Assembly: GCA_030829955.1 (NCBI GenBank)
Contig: JAURNY010000003.1
Span: 33,211-97,210, forward strand
Direction of reading: 5' to 3'
DNA from: Gammaproteobacteria bacterium
GTDB lineage: Bacteria > Pseudomonadota > Gammaproteobacteria > Eutrophobiales > Eutrophobiaceae
Length of the DNA stretch: 64,000 bases
Below, piece by piece: positions 17,181 to 26,324 of this stretch. Position 1 is the stretch's first letter; each line of letters opens with the position of its first letter. Both the position numbers and the translations under genes were made by a program. Below the pieces are notes generated by a model that made no database searches, was not told the DNA's origin, and saw only the letters and a list, made by a program, of their open reading frames with translations.

Positions 17181-18033
17181 TGTTTCTAAAATAACTAATA
17201 AAATAACCAATAGTATTAATAAGATAAAAAAGATAAATTCTCATACTACTTACAGATGCCAAGTTCATATAATACTTTCTGACTTTATAATTATCCTTCA
17301 TGCGTTTAAAGTATTGTGCAGGTGTATAATTGAATTTCTCATTTATCTCTGCATACGCGATTGCGTTTGGATCTAGATATAACTCAACACCTTTCTGTTT
17401 TAGCAGATAAGAATGCAGAATATCCTCATATGTCGCGCGTCCATTAAAAGGATAATAATTTTCATAATACAAATTATTTTTTTGATGCAATATACAACCA
17501 CCTGGAACCCAGTCTACATTCATAACTTTACGGACATCCTGCTGACGAAACGCTATAGGAGTACCGCATTTATCAATCTTGCCTGGCTGATATCCTGCTT
17601 TTCCATTCATAAGAAAATAGTAAAGCTTATGAAATATTGTTTTTTTATTATTATGTTGGACAGGATTTGAATTAATTATTATTGGCGCAATAGAACAACT
17701 TTCGCCGTATGTTTTAATAGTATTTATTAATGTTTCTATGCATTTTCCATCAAGAACTATATCGTCGTCCATTTGCAATACATATTTCGTTTTGGCATGT
17801 TTAAATCCCTCTGCTCGCTGGGGTACTTGCCCCATGCAATCAACAACAAGCACGCTGACGTTATCCGATAACTGCATGTCAATATTTTCTTTGTATTTTT
17901 CAGGTATTACAAAAAATATTTTTTCAGGTATTACACTCCCGCCATTTATAATTTCTACTGTTTTTCTTAAACCACTTCCCCCGAGTGTGGGTATTACAAC
18001 AGATAATTCACTATTAGTATTACTTTCATTCAT
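17161..18033 (-). CDS. GT2 family glycosyltransferase
   Basis: 290 residues, GT-A fold: LSVVIPTLGGSGLRKTVEII at the start, VLQMDDDIVLDGKCIETL (about 86-103) with the metal-binding Asp triad, and WVPGGCILHQKNNLYYENYY (about 175-194) in the acceptor region. The C-terminus ends in one or two hydrophobic stretches (SSMRIYLFYLINTIGYFISY). Soluble or membrane-associated cytoplasmic transferase adding one sugar to the growing O-unit; donor unknown. Starts 4 bp after the 621-residue surface carbohydrate protein, overlaps the sulfotransferase. Confidence 0.85.
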   Translation of the reverse strand: MNESNTNSELSVVIPTLGGSGLRKTVEIINGGSVIPEKIFFVIPEKYKENIDMQLSDNVSVLVVDCMGQVPQRAEGFKHAKTKYVLQMDDDIVLDGKCIETLINTIKTYGESCSIAPIIINSNPVQHNNKKTIFHKLYYFLMNGKAGYQPGKIDKCGTPIAFRQQDVRKVMNVDWVPGGCILHQKNNLYYENYYPFNGRATYEDILHSYLLKQKGVELYLDPNAIAYAEINEKFNYTPAQYFKRMKDNYKVRKYYMNLASVSSMRIYLFYLINTIGYFISYFRNNAVAKR

Positions 18034-18037
18034 TTTT

Positions 18038-19903
18038 TTATATCTGATTTAATATTTCGTTTAGTTTTCTGTGGTTTTTATCTAAGTAGAAAAAAGAATC
18101 AAGATTAGATGGAATTTGATACTCACCATTAATTGTAGTTTCAATAAATTTTATTAAGTCGATATCATTCGTTATAAAATTTATATTATCCTCGCCTCTT
18201 AATGGACTAAAATTAAAGTTATTTGAATCCAGAAAAACTGCAGTTGGTAATCCAGCAATATACATATCCACAGATCCGGAGGTCATATTGCCAGAAAATC
18301 CTATGTCGTTTGACTCAATGAGTGTACTTAAAGATTCATTACATATATTAATTGAAATATTTCGAAAAATATTAATATCAAGTTTCAATGATGGATGACT
18401 CTTGAAATTAACAATAATTTCATAATCCAAATTCAGACAAGCTTTATTTACGCACTCAAGCATTAATCTCGTATGTGTCTCATCAAAATCACCAAGCACC
18501 AATAATTTAATATTCTGTTTTTTTATTGACTTATTTGCGTTCTTTTTTGGAATTTCAAGCAAATACTGATAGCGCATTGCCTCAATTTCAATCATTCTTT
18601 CTTCTGGCAAACCTGATGTTATAAACATTTCTTTAGACTTTCTCCCATTAACAGCAAACTTAAATGGAAGTGGTTTATGTAGTTTCATTTCATTGTTAAT
18701 ATCATCAACATGATCGTATGCATTAGTCCCCCAGAATCTAATAGCTGCATGTTGAATTGCTATTAATTTACCATGACCATATTTAGACCAAGCATAATTA
18801 AGTGCACATTCCCAACCTTGATTTTCCCATAAATAAAAACCAATTTTCTGTTTCGGCATATTCTCCAAAGCAGATTCAAATAGATGAGCCCATAGTAGAT
18901 TTGTTATACAAATAGGTCCGCACAAAGATGTTTTCCAGTCATGTCGCAATAGGGGCCAAAAATTATTAGCTGAATTGTCAGGTCTAAATGCTTTTTCTAT
19001 ATTATTTAATTTAATTTTAATTAAACAAAATCTTATCCATTTAGTAATTACTTTAAAGAGTATCTTTGATGTTAAATAAGCATCTAAAAATACATGTGAT
19101 GATAATGATTGATAATTATTCAATTTATTCAAGTAATCTATTGAGTCTGATACTGAGGACTTTACCCCTTTATCTAAATAATGATGAATCCAGTTACCTT
19201 TGTAACCTGATTCTTCCAAATAGACAGGTAGTCCTTCCCATTGCCTTGAATAAAAACTGGCTTCGCCAGAATTAGAAGTAATTAAATTATAAAAGTAACT
19301 ACAATAAAAAATACTTTTATTATTATGCCAAGCAGGAATTTTAACTTTTTTTAATTCCCATTTTTTTAGCACATGCCTTAAACTGATTGCACCTCTTATA
19401 ATATAAGGCAGCCGATCATATATAGTACGTAGCGTATTGGTTTTATTACAATCAAGTAATTTTCCAGTAAAAGTATAATTTTGATTTGTAGAATATATAT
19501 ATATTGATTCGTAAAGATTTTTGTTTGCAGTTATTAATAAAATACTAGTATATTTTTTTGTTTGTAATAATTCTTCTAATGCAAACAATTTTATACAGTT
19601 ATTAATTTCTTTTGACTTGAATGGACTCTTTTCTGCAAGTTGACTCATCCACCACATACTAAAGTCATCATGTAATGCAAAATGTTCTATCAGGGATTTA
19701 TTTTTTATTCGATAACGTCCTAGTCTGGAAATAAAGGATATGTATTTACCCCTCAATCTTTCACCATGTGCTTCAACTAAAGCCGGTATAGAAATACACG
19801 ATTCATCATTCGAATACTGCGACCATAATGCAATATCAGCATTGCAAATATCAGGTTCAGGATCCAGATTAGAATCTAGAATTTTCAGGGTATCATGAGT
19901 CAA
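18038..19903 (-). CDS. Large surface-carbohydrate biosynthesis protein of uncertain function (TIGR04326-like)
   Basis: 621 residues, soluble, no signal peptide. The C-terminal half reads like a GT-B enzyme: LIAIQHAAIRFWG (about 390-402), KLLVLGDFDETHTRLMLECV, NFKSHPSLKLDI with a HP motif and IGFSGNMTSGSVDMYIAGLPTAVFLD (about 541-566), which matches the nucleotide-sugar site of capsule-type transferases. Length and layout recall the family annotated as TIGR04326 in Leptospira surface-sugar loci, from memory only. The N-terminal ~250 residues are not recognised. Likely a glycosyltransferase with an extra domain; the reaction is unknown. Confidence 0.6.
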   Translation of the reverse strand: MTHDTLKILDSNLDPEPDICNADIALWSQYSNDESCISIPALVEAHGERLRGKYISFISRLGRYRIKNKSLIEHFALHDDFSMWWMSQLAEKSPFKSKEINNCIKLFALEELLQTKKYTSILLITANKNLYESIYIYSTNQNYTFTGKLLDCNKTNTLRTIYDRLPYIIRGAISLRHVLKKWELKKVKIPAWHNNKSIFYCSYFYNLITSNSGEASFYSRQWEGLPVYLEESGYKGNWIHHYLDKGVKSSVSDSIDYLNKLNNYQSLSSHVFLDAYLTSKILFKVITKWIRFCLIKIKLNNIEKAFRPDNSANNFWPLLRHDWKTSLCGPICITNLLWAHLFESALENMPKQKIGFYLWENQGWECALNYAWSKYGHGKLIAIQHAAIRFWGTNAYDHVDDINNEMKLHKPLPFKFAVNGRKSKEMFITSGLPEERMIEIEAMRYQYLLEIPKKNANKSIKKQNIKLLVLGDFDETHTRLMLECVNKACLNLDYEIIVNFKSHPSLKLDINIFRNISINICNESLSTLIESNDIGFSGNMTSGSVDMYIAGLPTAVFLDSNNFNFSPLRGEDNINFITNDIDLIKFIETTINGEYQIPSNLDSFFYLDKNHRKLNEILNQI

Positions 19904-19914
19904 TATAGAAAACG

Positions 19915-20682
19915 CTATTTTACATTAGTTAAAATGTTTTCAATTTTCTTTAGATCTGTTGGCACGTCTACTGATACAGACATTACTATTGTTTCTTTCA
20001 TTTTAATTTTGTGGCCAAGATCAATGAATCGTAATAACTCAATATCCTCAAATTGTTCATTGATAGTTTTATTGCTATTTGAAAATAGTTTTAGTGCTTT
20101 TTTTGTATATCCATAGACAGGTATTTGTTGCTTGTATATAGATTTTTTATCTGAATTTGAATAAGGAACAGGCAATCTTGACATATATAGTAGATCATCA
20201 TTTTCATTAACAATAACTTTTATAATTGTATTACTATTAATTTCATTCAAGTCTGTAATTATTTTATAGAGATTGTATGCCATATACCCTTCAGGGTAAT
20301 TTTGATAAAGATCCACAATTTGTTTTATCGCTAATGGATCAATAACTGGTTCATCACCCTGTATGTTGATATAAATATCAAAATTATTGTATGCATCCAT
20401 TTCAACAACTTCTGCAAGTCGATCAGTACCTGTTAGGCAGTCATCAGATGTCATAACAACTGGAATATTTTCAGAATTACAGTAATCACTGATACGTAAA
20501 TCATCGGTAGCTACTATAAGTTTATCAAGTTGATCTGATTTACTAGCTTGTAAGAAGGTGCGCTTAATCATTGGGATACCATTAATCAGTGTTAATGGCT
20601 TTCCAGGGAATCTGGAAGATTTATATCTGGCAGGAATGATACCAAGCGCGCTAAACGGTTTACCAGGCACTCCATCCACCAT
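19915..20682 (-). CDS. CMP-Kdo synthetase family cytidylyltransferase (KdsB-like)
   Basis: About 255 residues, full length for KdsB. GIIPARYKSSRFPGKPL carries the nucleotide-binding loop; KLIVATDDLRI, CLTGTDRLAEVVE and INIQGDEPVIDPLAI (about 109-123) are KdsB signatures, and VDVPTDLKKIENIL closes the protein. The start is uncertain: ATG 20682 is in frame, and a GTG at 20670 fits the family N-terminus better; both overlap the SDR gene. KdsB activates Kdo. Context with a cyclase, an SDR and a second cytidylyltransferase suggests a specialised CMP-activated acid rather than the housekeeping enzyme, but a housekeeping or Kdo-capsule role is possible. Confidence 0.85.
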   Translation of the reverse strand: MVDGVPGKPFSALGIIPARYKSSRFPGKPLTLINGIPMIKRTFLQASKSDQLDKLIVATDDLRISDYCNSENIPVVMTSDDCLTGTDRLAEVVEMDAYNNFDIYINIQGDEPVIDPLAIKQIVDLYQNYPEGYMAYNLYKIITDLNEINSNTIIKVIVNENDDLLYMSRLPVPYSNSDKKSIYKQQIPVYGYTKKALKLFSNSNKTINEQFEDIELLRFIDLGHKIKMKETIVMSVSVDVPTDLKKIENILTNVK

Positions 20683-21415
20683 CAACGGTTATCACATCAC
20701 CAGTTACATAGGAAGATAATTCCGACGCTAAAAATAAACAAACATCTGCAACTTCTCGACTTTCACCCCATCTACGCATAGGTGTTCTATCTATAGTAAA
20801 TTCATAAAGATCTGATTTCTCTTTAAAGTTATCAAAATAAGAAGTTTTACAAAATCCCGGGGCTACAGCGTTTATTTGAATATTTTTCTCAGCATACTCA
20901 AGCGCCAATGATTTGGTAAACCCAATGATAGCTGCTTTAGATGTGACATATGCATTTAATTCTGGCAAGCCATTTATCCCTGCTACTGATGAAAGATTAA
21001 TAATTTTTCCTTGATTTTTCCCAAGCATATAAGGCAACACTCTTTGGCTAAGCATAAACATGCTCGAAACATTTACCCGAAAGACTGTTTCAAATTCTTC
21101 TAATGATGTGCTACTGAACTCTTTCCTAAACCTCATTCCAGCATTATTTACCAGTATATCTATGCCACCAAAATGCTTGATTACATTCTGAATAAAATTG
21201 TCGCAGGTTGCTTCATTAGAAACATCTCCGTCCACACTAAACAACCTTGAATCATCAGCAGATAACTCATCTTGTAGGCTGGATAAATCTTCATTGCTTC
21301 TGGTAATGACAGCTAACTTAGCTCCCTCTTCATAAAATCTTTTAACAATTGATCTGCCAATTCCTTTGCCTGCGCCCGTAACAATACATACTTTGTTTTC
21401 TAATAACTCAGTCAT
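20660..21415 (-). CDS. Classical SDR oxidoreductase (FabG-like)
   Basis: 251 residues. All classical SDR motifs: VTGAGKGIGRS (about 13-23), NNAGMRF (about 90-96), INLSSVAGINGLPELNAYVTSKAA with Ser-Tyr-Lys (about 136-160) and the C-terminal VTGDVITVDGGWSAW. FabG-like enzymes in sugar loci reduce or oxidise cyclitol or keto-sugar intermediates. It starts 1 bp after the dehydroquinate-synthase-like gene and overlaps the KdsB-like gene, which ties the three into one pathway. A fatty-acid role is unlikely given this position. Substrate unknown. Confidence 0.85.
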   Translation of the reverse strand: MTELLENKVCIVTGAGKGIGRSIVKRFYEEGAKLAVITRSNEDLSSLQDELSADDSRLFSVDGDVSNEATCDNFIQNVIKHFGGIDILVNNAGMRFRKEFSSTSLEEFETVFRVNVSSMFMLSQRVLPYMLGKNQGKIINLSSVAGINGLPELNAYVTSKAAIIGFTKSLALEYAEKNIQINAVAPGFCKTSYFDNFKEKSDLYEFTIDRTPMRRWGESREVADVCLFLASELSSYVTGDVITVDGGWSAW

Positions 21416-21416
21416 T

Positions 21417-22535
21417 TTATAAGATCACTTTCTCACAAGCTTTTTGAATGATTGAATTATCTATTCCAGAATATGTATCTGCTGAGCCTAATTCATCCAA
21501 CAAGACAAAACGTATTTGATTAGCTTTTCTTTTCTTATCTTTATGCATCAGTTTCATAACTTTTTTTATCAACTCACTACTTTCTAGCTCAAGATCATAT
21601 GACTGAAGTGAAACCGGTAGTTTAAGCTTCGTCAAGATATCTCTTGCATAGTCAGATTTAGTTTCAGAAAAATTCAGATGTTTTTCACCTAGCTCAAGAA
21701 CTGCTGATATGCCTAAAGCAACCCCTTCGCCATGCCTAAGTAACTCATGCTTATCAGTTTGAGTCGCCATTTCTATTGCATGACCAATTGTATGTCCATA
21801 ATTTAGAAGCAATCTTTTTCCAGATTCCTTGATATCACCCTTAACATGATCAATTTTTATTTCTAGTGAACGTTTAATACAGTGTACTAAATGTTGTTGG
21901 TCTTTATTCAAAATACTTTCAGAATTATTGCTGAGAAAATCTAATAATTCAGTATCAGCTATCAAACCGCATTTTACGACTTCAGCCAAACCAGAAATAT
22001 AATCTCTATCAGGCAATGTAGTAATAAAATCCAAATCCATAAAATTTGCTATTGGATGATAGTAGTTTCCAACGGCATTGATGGTATCTCGAAAGTTAAT
22101 GGCTACTTTGCCTCCTACACTGCTATCAACCATACCCATCAGGGTTGTTGGCATGTGTACCAGATTCATACCACGATACCATGTACTAGCTACAAATCCG
22201 GCCAAGTCGCCAACAACACCTCCACCAACAGCAATTATCGTTGAATCTCTGGCATAATCTTTGGTTTCAAGCAAACCATATAATTTCAAGACTTCATTAA
22301 AAGTCTTACTGATTTTACCTCCTGGCATAACATATATATCCGTATCAAAACCAGTATCAGTCAGTTTGTTAGAAAGTTCCTGCGCGTATCCGCTTGAAAA
22401 ATACTCATCTGTTACTATTAGAACTTTTGGATTACTTGTATTACTAGAAAGAAAGTTTGCCACTTCATTTTGCAAGCCTTTCTTTATCCAAATGTCATAA
22501 GGCTTATCGGAAATATCTACGTTAAGTTTGCTCAT
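21417..22535 (-). CDS. 3-dehydroquinate synthase family sugar-phosphate cyclase
   Basis: About 372 residues. Motifs: VGGGVVGDLAGFVAS (about 101-115), PTTLMGMVDSSVGGKVAIN (about 129-147), LAEVVKCGLI, and the metal site in LLNYGHTIGHAIE with a later RHGEGVALG. In DHQS numbering the Asn268, His271 and His275 equivalents are all present; sedoheptulose-7-phosphate cyclases, as I recall the family, differ at 268 and 275, so this looks closer to true DHQS. The usual GKNMIG segment is instead TINAVG, so the Lys is lost. I start at ATG 22535. Sitting between a cytidylyltransferase and an SDR in a glycan operon, it probably makes a cyclitol-type precursor, not shikimate intermediates. Confidence 0.8.
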   Translation of the reverse strand: MSKLNVDISDKPYDIWIKKGLQNEVANFLSSNTSNPKVLIVTDEYFSSGYAQELSNKLTDTGFDTDIYVMPGGKISKTFNEVLKLYGLLETKDYARDSTIIAVGGGVVGDLAGFVASTWYRGMNLVHMPTTLMGMVDSSVGGKVAINFRDTINAVGNYYHPIANFMDLDFITTLPDRDYISGLAEVVKCGLIADTELLDFLSNNSESILNKDQQHLVHCIKRSLEIKIDHVKGDIKESGKRLLLNYGHTIGHAIEMATQTDKHELLRHGEGVALGISAVLELGEKHLNFSETKSDYARDILTKLKLPVSLQSYDLELESSELIKKVMKLMHKDKKRKANQIRFVLLDELGSADTYSGIDNSIIQKACEKVIL

Positions 22536-22540
22536 CAAAC

Positions 22541-23218
22541 TTATTTATCAAAGCCCGCATTAATAAGTAGATCAGCAATTTCATAATCATCCTCACTTTC
22601 AATATCAAAACCTTCATATTTACCAACAAGCTTGATAAAAGGCTCATCGGCAATTCTTCTTTTTTTTGTGTTAAACAGATTTTTGCTAAACACATATACT
22701 GCTGAAGATTCGAGCATAACAGGATCAACTGAAGCTAAATTAGGCGTCTTGCCATTAGTTTCTATACTATAATTCAGTGGTTTATTTTTAATCCAGGCAA
22801 GTTTTTTATGCTGAGTGGCAACAAACGCAGAATCAAAATTCCCATTAACAACAGCGGTAATGCACTCCTGAACAGTATTAGCTTTTATGAAAGGACATCG
22901 TGGATGCATTAAGACAATAAAATCGGCATCTGAAACCTGCAAAAATCTCTCTATAATTTCTTCAATAGAAGTATCTTGATTATCAAGATCCAAATCTCTT
23001 TTTATCACAGTGAAATCTAGCGCATCATCTATATGTTTTGCAACATTTGTATTGGATGTGTAAATAACAACATCCTGAACACTCTCAACTTCATTACATA
23101 ATTTAATTGTTCTTTCTAGCAATGAGTGTCCACCGACTGTCAATGTGTCACGATCTTTAACACTGCCAACTGGAAATTGATAATTTGACCAATATGGAAT
23201 TAAAGCGATTATTTTCAT
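22541..23218 (-). CDS. NeuA-like CMP-sugar cytidylyltransferase
   Basis: 225 residues, GT-A-like nucleotidyltransferase. The usual IPARxxSK loop of NeuA is altered to LIPYWSNYQFPVGSVKDRDT, still followed by GGHSLLERTIKLC; DADFIVLMHPRCPFIKANT (about 96-114) is the substrate loop and FDIESEDDYEIADLLI (about 202-217) carries the C-terminal Asp pair. So it is a divergent member of the CMP-NeuAc synthetase family. It starts 25 bp after the paralogous unknown gene pair and lies 5 bp from the cyclase gene. With the KdsB homologue it makes two cytidylyltransferases in one four-gene group. Substrate unknown. Confidence 0.78.
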   Translation of the reverse strand: MKIIALIPYWSNYQFPVGSVKDRDTLTVGGHSLLERTIKLCNEVESVQDVVIYTSNTNVAKHIDDALDFTVIKRDLDLDNQDTSIEEIIERFLQVSDADFIVLMHPRCPFIKANTVQECITAVVNGNFDSAFVATQHKKLAWIKNKPLNYSIETNGKTPNLASVDPVMLESSAVYVFSKNLFNTKKRRIADEPFIKLVGKYEGFDIESEDDYEIADLLINAGFDK

Positions 23219-23243
23219 ATTCTACATACCATAGCGTATATTC

Positions 23244-24035
23244 CTAACCATGAAACACATCCAAACTATCATTCTTAAATTTAAAAATAATAGGCCTTGG
23301 CATAACCATTTTTGCAGAAGTAATAATTCTAAATTTCTCAAATTCAATATTTTCTACTTTGACTGAGACAACTTGACCAGGCCGAAGTATCCTTTTGATT
23401 TGATTTTTATCCGCACTTAAAGTCAAAGAATCAATAATTTTCAAATTTAAACATTGTATTCTTTCAGTTGGATTAACGAATACTATTTCATATTGATTAT
23501 TATTTTCAAATTGATACTGAATTCTATATTCACGCTTTAAAAAACTCTTGCCACCAAGATATTGAATTTCGCCATTAGCATTAATACTAACCGCATCAAA
23601 GTTTCCGTGCACATAAGAACGAAGCGGTGAATTATTATGTAAATATGAAACATAACCTCTCTCCGCTAAATAAGAACCCAGCTCTTGAATTTTTGCAGGT
23701 GTTTCAGAATGAAAAATACTGAAAGTGCCATATTGCCCATCAGCATCAATTACATAATCAGATAAATCTACAATACAACGTTTATTTGCTATTAACTGAA
23801 TATCCCGTTTCCTGAGCAAGTTACCATTTGCATCAAATATAATTAATGTAATAGTTCTCGAAGTTTCAATATTCATAAATAAACTTACTACATCCAATAG
23901 CTCAAAATATGTTTTCCAATTTGATGATACACGCCAGATAAACAAGTCACTTGTCGTTAGTTCAGGTGTATATGGCTTGGCAGTTAAAGGTTGCTTATAT
24001 CGCCATATTATTTTATTTAATAAGTTATTTTGCAT
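23244..24035 (-). CDS. Protein of unknown family (paralogue of the next gene)
   Basis: 263 residues, soluble, no signal peptide, rich in beta-strand-like alternation. I do not recognise the family. It shares two patterns with the adjacent 260-residue protein: an MNIE segment (SLFMNIETSRTITLIIFDAN, about 51-70) and an H-x3-P-x5-HGN motif (His133, Pro137, His143-Gly-Asn145). The repeated His residues could bind metal or a sugar, but that is a guess. It follows its neighbour by 5 bp and precedes the NeuA-like gene. Candidate roles are a carbohydrate-modifying enzyme or a binding protein of the cytoplasmic assembly complex. Confidence 0.55.
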   Translation of the reverse strand: MQNNLLNKIIWRYKQPLTAKPYTPELTTSDLFIWRVSSNWKTYFELLDVVSLFMNIETSRTITLIIFDANGNLLRKRDIQLIANKRCIVDLSDYVIDADGQYGTFSIFHSETPAKIQELGSYLAERGYVSYLHNNSPLRSYVHGNFDAVSINANGEIQYLGGKSFLKREYRIQYQFENNNQYEIVFVNPTERIQCLNLKIIDSLTLSADKNQIKRILRPGQVVSVKVENIEFEKFRIITSAKMVMPRPIIFKFKNDSLDVFHG

Positions 24036-24040
24036 GGATG

Positions 24041-24823
24041 TTATAAACTTAATCTTTTAAACCAATAATCTTTCATTATTTTTTGCACTCCCCATCTATT
24101 ACCATGAATTACCATAGATGCTGGTGGATGCGTATGCTCAAGACTTAGATGTTTTTTATCTTTTGTAATAGAAAAATATAATGGGATACCACACATATCT
24201 TTACTCAGATTCAGGATTAAATCTTCCTCAGTGAAATTAAGGTTATCTAGTGAAATTACATTAATCATGTTATTTTGAAGTTTAAATGTATTTCTATGTT
24301 TTTTATCATGGGCATTATAAATATCAAGAGTACCTTCTCTGTATTTTGCACTTTTTTCAATATTCATCAGTAATAGATAATTGTTTATTTGGGGATTAAA
24401 TTGATGAAATGTACAAAATGACAACATGGAACCAGGCGATGGAAATGGATCAATTTCTCCCTGATAACTTGTTTCTGAAAATTCCGATGACAGTCCTAGA
24501 CTTGCACGCCATGCGGGCATGGCAGTTTCTGATTTATTTATTGGAAGCATTTCAGACACTTCAGGTAATGCACTGTCAGTCATTGATAACAATACTATTG
24601 ATGATTGTTGTTTTACTTCAATTAAATCATTGCCAGCTATTCTCATTAAGCAATCTGATTTAATGCTATCAAAAACTCTACTTCGCCATACTTCACCATC
24701 ACTATATGTAATATTGATATATTTACTATTACATGTTTTATTCTCCCAGTTATTAGGTGCGTAGTTGCATAGCGTTATCCACCCTGTGCATTCTGGTGCT
24801 AATAACAATGGATAGTAAGACAT
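24041..24823 (-). CDS. Protein of unknown family (paralogue of the neighbouring gene)
   Basis: 260 residues, no signal peptide or membrane segment. Not recognised. It has an LLLMNIEKSAKYREGTLDIY segment (about 150-169) and, at the very C-terminus, HTHPPASMVIHGN (about 230-242) with the same H-x3-P-x5-HGN spacing as the adjacent gene product, followed by a basic-aromatic tail (KIMKDYWFKRL). In this protein the motif is C-terminal, while the neighbour continues for another 120 residues, so the two share a core and differ in their ends. It starts 3 bp after the zinc-ribbon methyltransferase gene. Confidence 0.55.
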   Translation of the reverse strand: MSYYPLLLAPECTGWITLCNYAPNNWENKTCNSKYINITYSDGEVWRSRVFDSIKSDCLMRIAGNDLIEVKQQSSIVLLSMTDSALPEVSEMLPINKSETAMPAWRASLGLSSEFSETSYQGEIDPFPSPGSMLSFCTFHQFNPQINNYLLLMNIEKSAKYREGTLDIYNAHDKKHRNTFKLQNNMINVISLDNLNFTEEDLILNLSKDMCGIPLYFSITKDKKHLSLEHTHPPASMVIHGNRWGVQKIMKDYWFKRLSL

Positions 24824-24826
24824 ATT

Positions 24827-25756
24827 TTATAACTCCGGTTTTTTTGCAATTGCTCGCAACCACCAAGCTGGTTCTTTTGATTCGATATGTGCTTTGTGGG
24901 GAATAATAGCAACACGTTCCAGATCATTTTGCATAATCTCCAGACCTGGTTCATCACGTAAAAATAAACGAACGAACCCTAAAGATATTAATTTATTTCT
25001 AACTCTTCTAAATATATTTTGAAAATAACTATTACATTTTAATTTATTAATCAGATTGCCATAATAACCCATGTAAACCGTTTTAAAACCAGTAGTTTCA
25101 AGTAATACTTCCATTGATTTTTTATCGAAAAAAAGAAGATGAGGCTCATCTAGATTCTTGTGAAGAAAATCCAGACAGGGTACTTCTATAAATATAGCTC
25201 CTCCTACATTAAGAGTTTTGAATGCTTTCAACAGAAATTCTCCAGGATCCGTAACATGTTCGAGAACATGAGACATAATTATTAAATCAATATTTCTAAG
25301 ATTATCCAGCTCATCTTCATCAATAAGAGTTATATTCATATCTTGAAGTTTTGAATGACATGATTTATCTGTTTCAAGGGCTAGATATGTAGTCTGAGGA
25401 TGTTTTTCCTGCCAGATATTTGCAAGATATCCATCTCCTGGACCAAACTCCAGAACTCTTTTTACTCTACCTTCTGCTGCACCAAGATATTTAGAAATTG
25501 TAGCTACTCGAATCCTCGCAATAGCTGAAAAGAAAGCTTTACTTATAGTGTCTTTTGCTTTGCCTCCATGCGCACTATGAAAATACTCGTGATTAAACTC
25601 TCGTAATTCATGCATGTCCGGCATAGGTGAAGCAAACGTCAATGTGCAGTCTTGGCAATAAATCAAATTCATATTTTTGAAACAATCATGATCACCACGG
25701 TAGGCAGCGGATTGTTTGGTATTGTTACTATTACAAATGGGACAAACTACATCCAT
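24827..25756 (-). CDS. SAM-dependent methyltransferase with N-terminal zinc ribbon
   Basis: 309 residues. A Cys4 ribbon opens the protein (CPICNSN at 5-11, YCQDCTL at about 33-39), then a Methyltransf_23-type domain: RVLEFGPGDGYLANIW (motif I, about 109-124), LALETDKSCHS (motif II), IDLIIMSHVLEHVTDPGEFLL (about 151-171) and a GGAIFIEVPCLDFL stretch. Such proteins methylate sugars or lipid-linked glycan ends in polysaccharide loci. It follows the hexapeptide acyltransferase gene by 19 bp. Acceptor unknown. Confidence 0.85.
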   Translation of the reverse strand: MDVVCPICNSNNTKQSAAYRGDHDCFKNMNLIYCQDCTLTFASPMPDMHELREFNHEYFHSAHGGKAKDTISKAFFSAIARIRVATISKYLGAAEGRVKRVLEFGPGDGYLANIWQEKHPQTTYLALETDKSCHSKLQDMNITLIDEDELDNLRNIDLIIMSHVLEHVTDPGEFLLKAFKTLNVGGAIFIEVPCLDFLHKNLDEPHLLFFDKKSMEVLLETTGFKTVYMGYYGNLINKLKCNSYFQNIFRRVRNKLISLGFVRLFLRDEPGLEIMQNDLERVAIIPHKAHIESKEPAWWLRAIAKKPEL

Positions 25757-25775
25757 ATCTTATTATGTATTGATA

Positions 25776-26324
25776 TCATTGCCTTTCTCCAATTTTACGC
25801 GCTGGCACACCAGCTACAATTGAGTAAGGCTCTGTTGATTTAGTCACTACCGCACCCGCCGCTACGACGGTGCCATTAGCTAAAGAAACATTCGCAGTAA
25901 TAACTGCATTTGATGCAATCCATACATCATCACCAATAGTAATCTCACCTTTGAGATGAGCTTGTTCATTTATCTTGCATGAACGTTTGAAATCATGATC
26001 ACAACACCTTATGACGACATTAGGTGCAATTAAAACATCATCGCCAATCGTAACCTTCCCGCCAGATGCATTTATGTGCACGTTGGTATTTAATCTGACA
26101 TTATTACCAATAATCATTTCACCTTGATTACTATACAAATACATAGAGCCCATAGATGAAAAATTGTTGCCAATATTAATATTGTCTGGTGAAACTATTG
26201 TAGAACTGAGTTTAATTCTGAAGTTATTTCCACAATTCTTTAGTAATCTACTTATTATTAAGCTATATAATTCATTTATTAATCTAACTGACCAAATTCT
26301 GAGTGTATTCAAATATTGAAACAT
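25776..26324 (-). CDS. Hexapeptide-repeat (left-handed beta-helix) acyltransferase
   Basis: 182 residues, WbbJ/CysE-LacA-like. Hexapeptide repeats run from about residue 46; the catalytic His lies in RCCDHDFKRSC (about 110-120), then GEITIGDDVWIASNAVI, GTVVAAGAVVTKS and the typical IVAGVPARKIGE end. It would O- or N-acetylate a sugar using acetyl-CoA in the cytoplasm. The ATG shares one base with the stop codon of the PFTS-motif gene (26324), so the two are coupled. Confidence 0.85.
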   Translation of the reverse strand: MFQYLNTLRIWSVRLINELYSLIISRLLKNCGNNFRIKLSSTIVSPDNINIGNNFSSMGSMYLYSNQGEMIIGNNVRLNTNVHINASGGKVTIGDDVLIAPNVVIRCCDHDFKRSCKINEQAHLKGEITIGDDVWIASNAVITANVSLANGTVVAAGAVVTKSTEPYSIVAGVPARKIGERQ

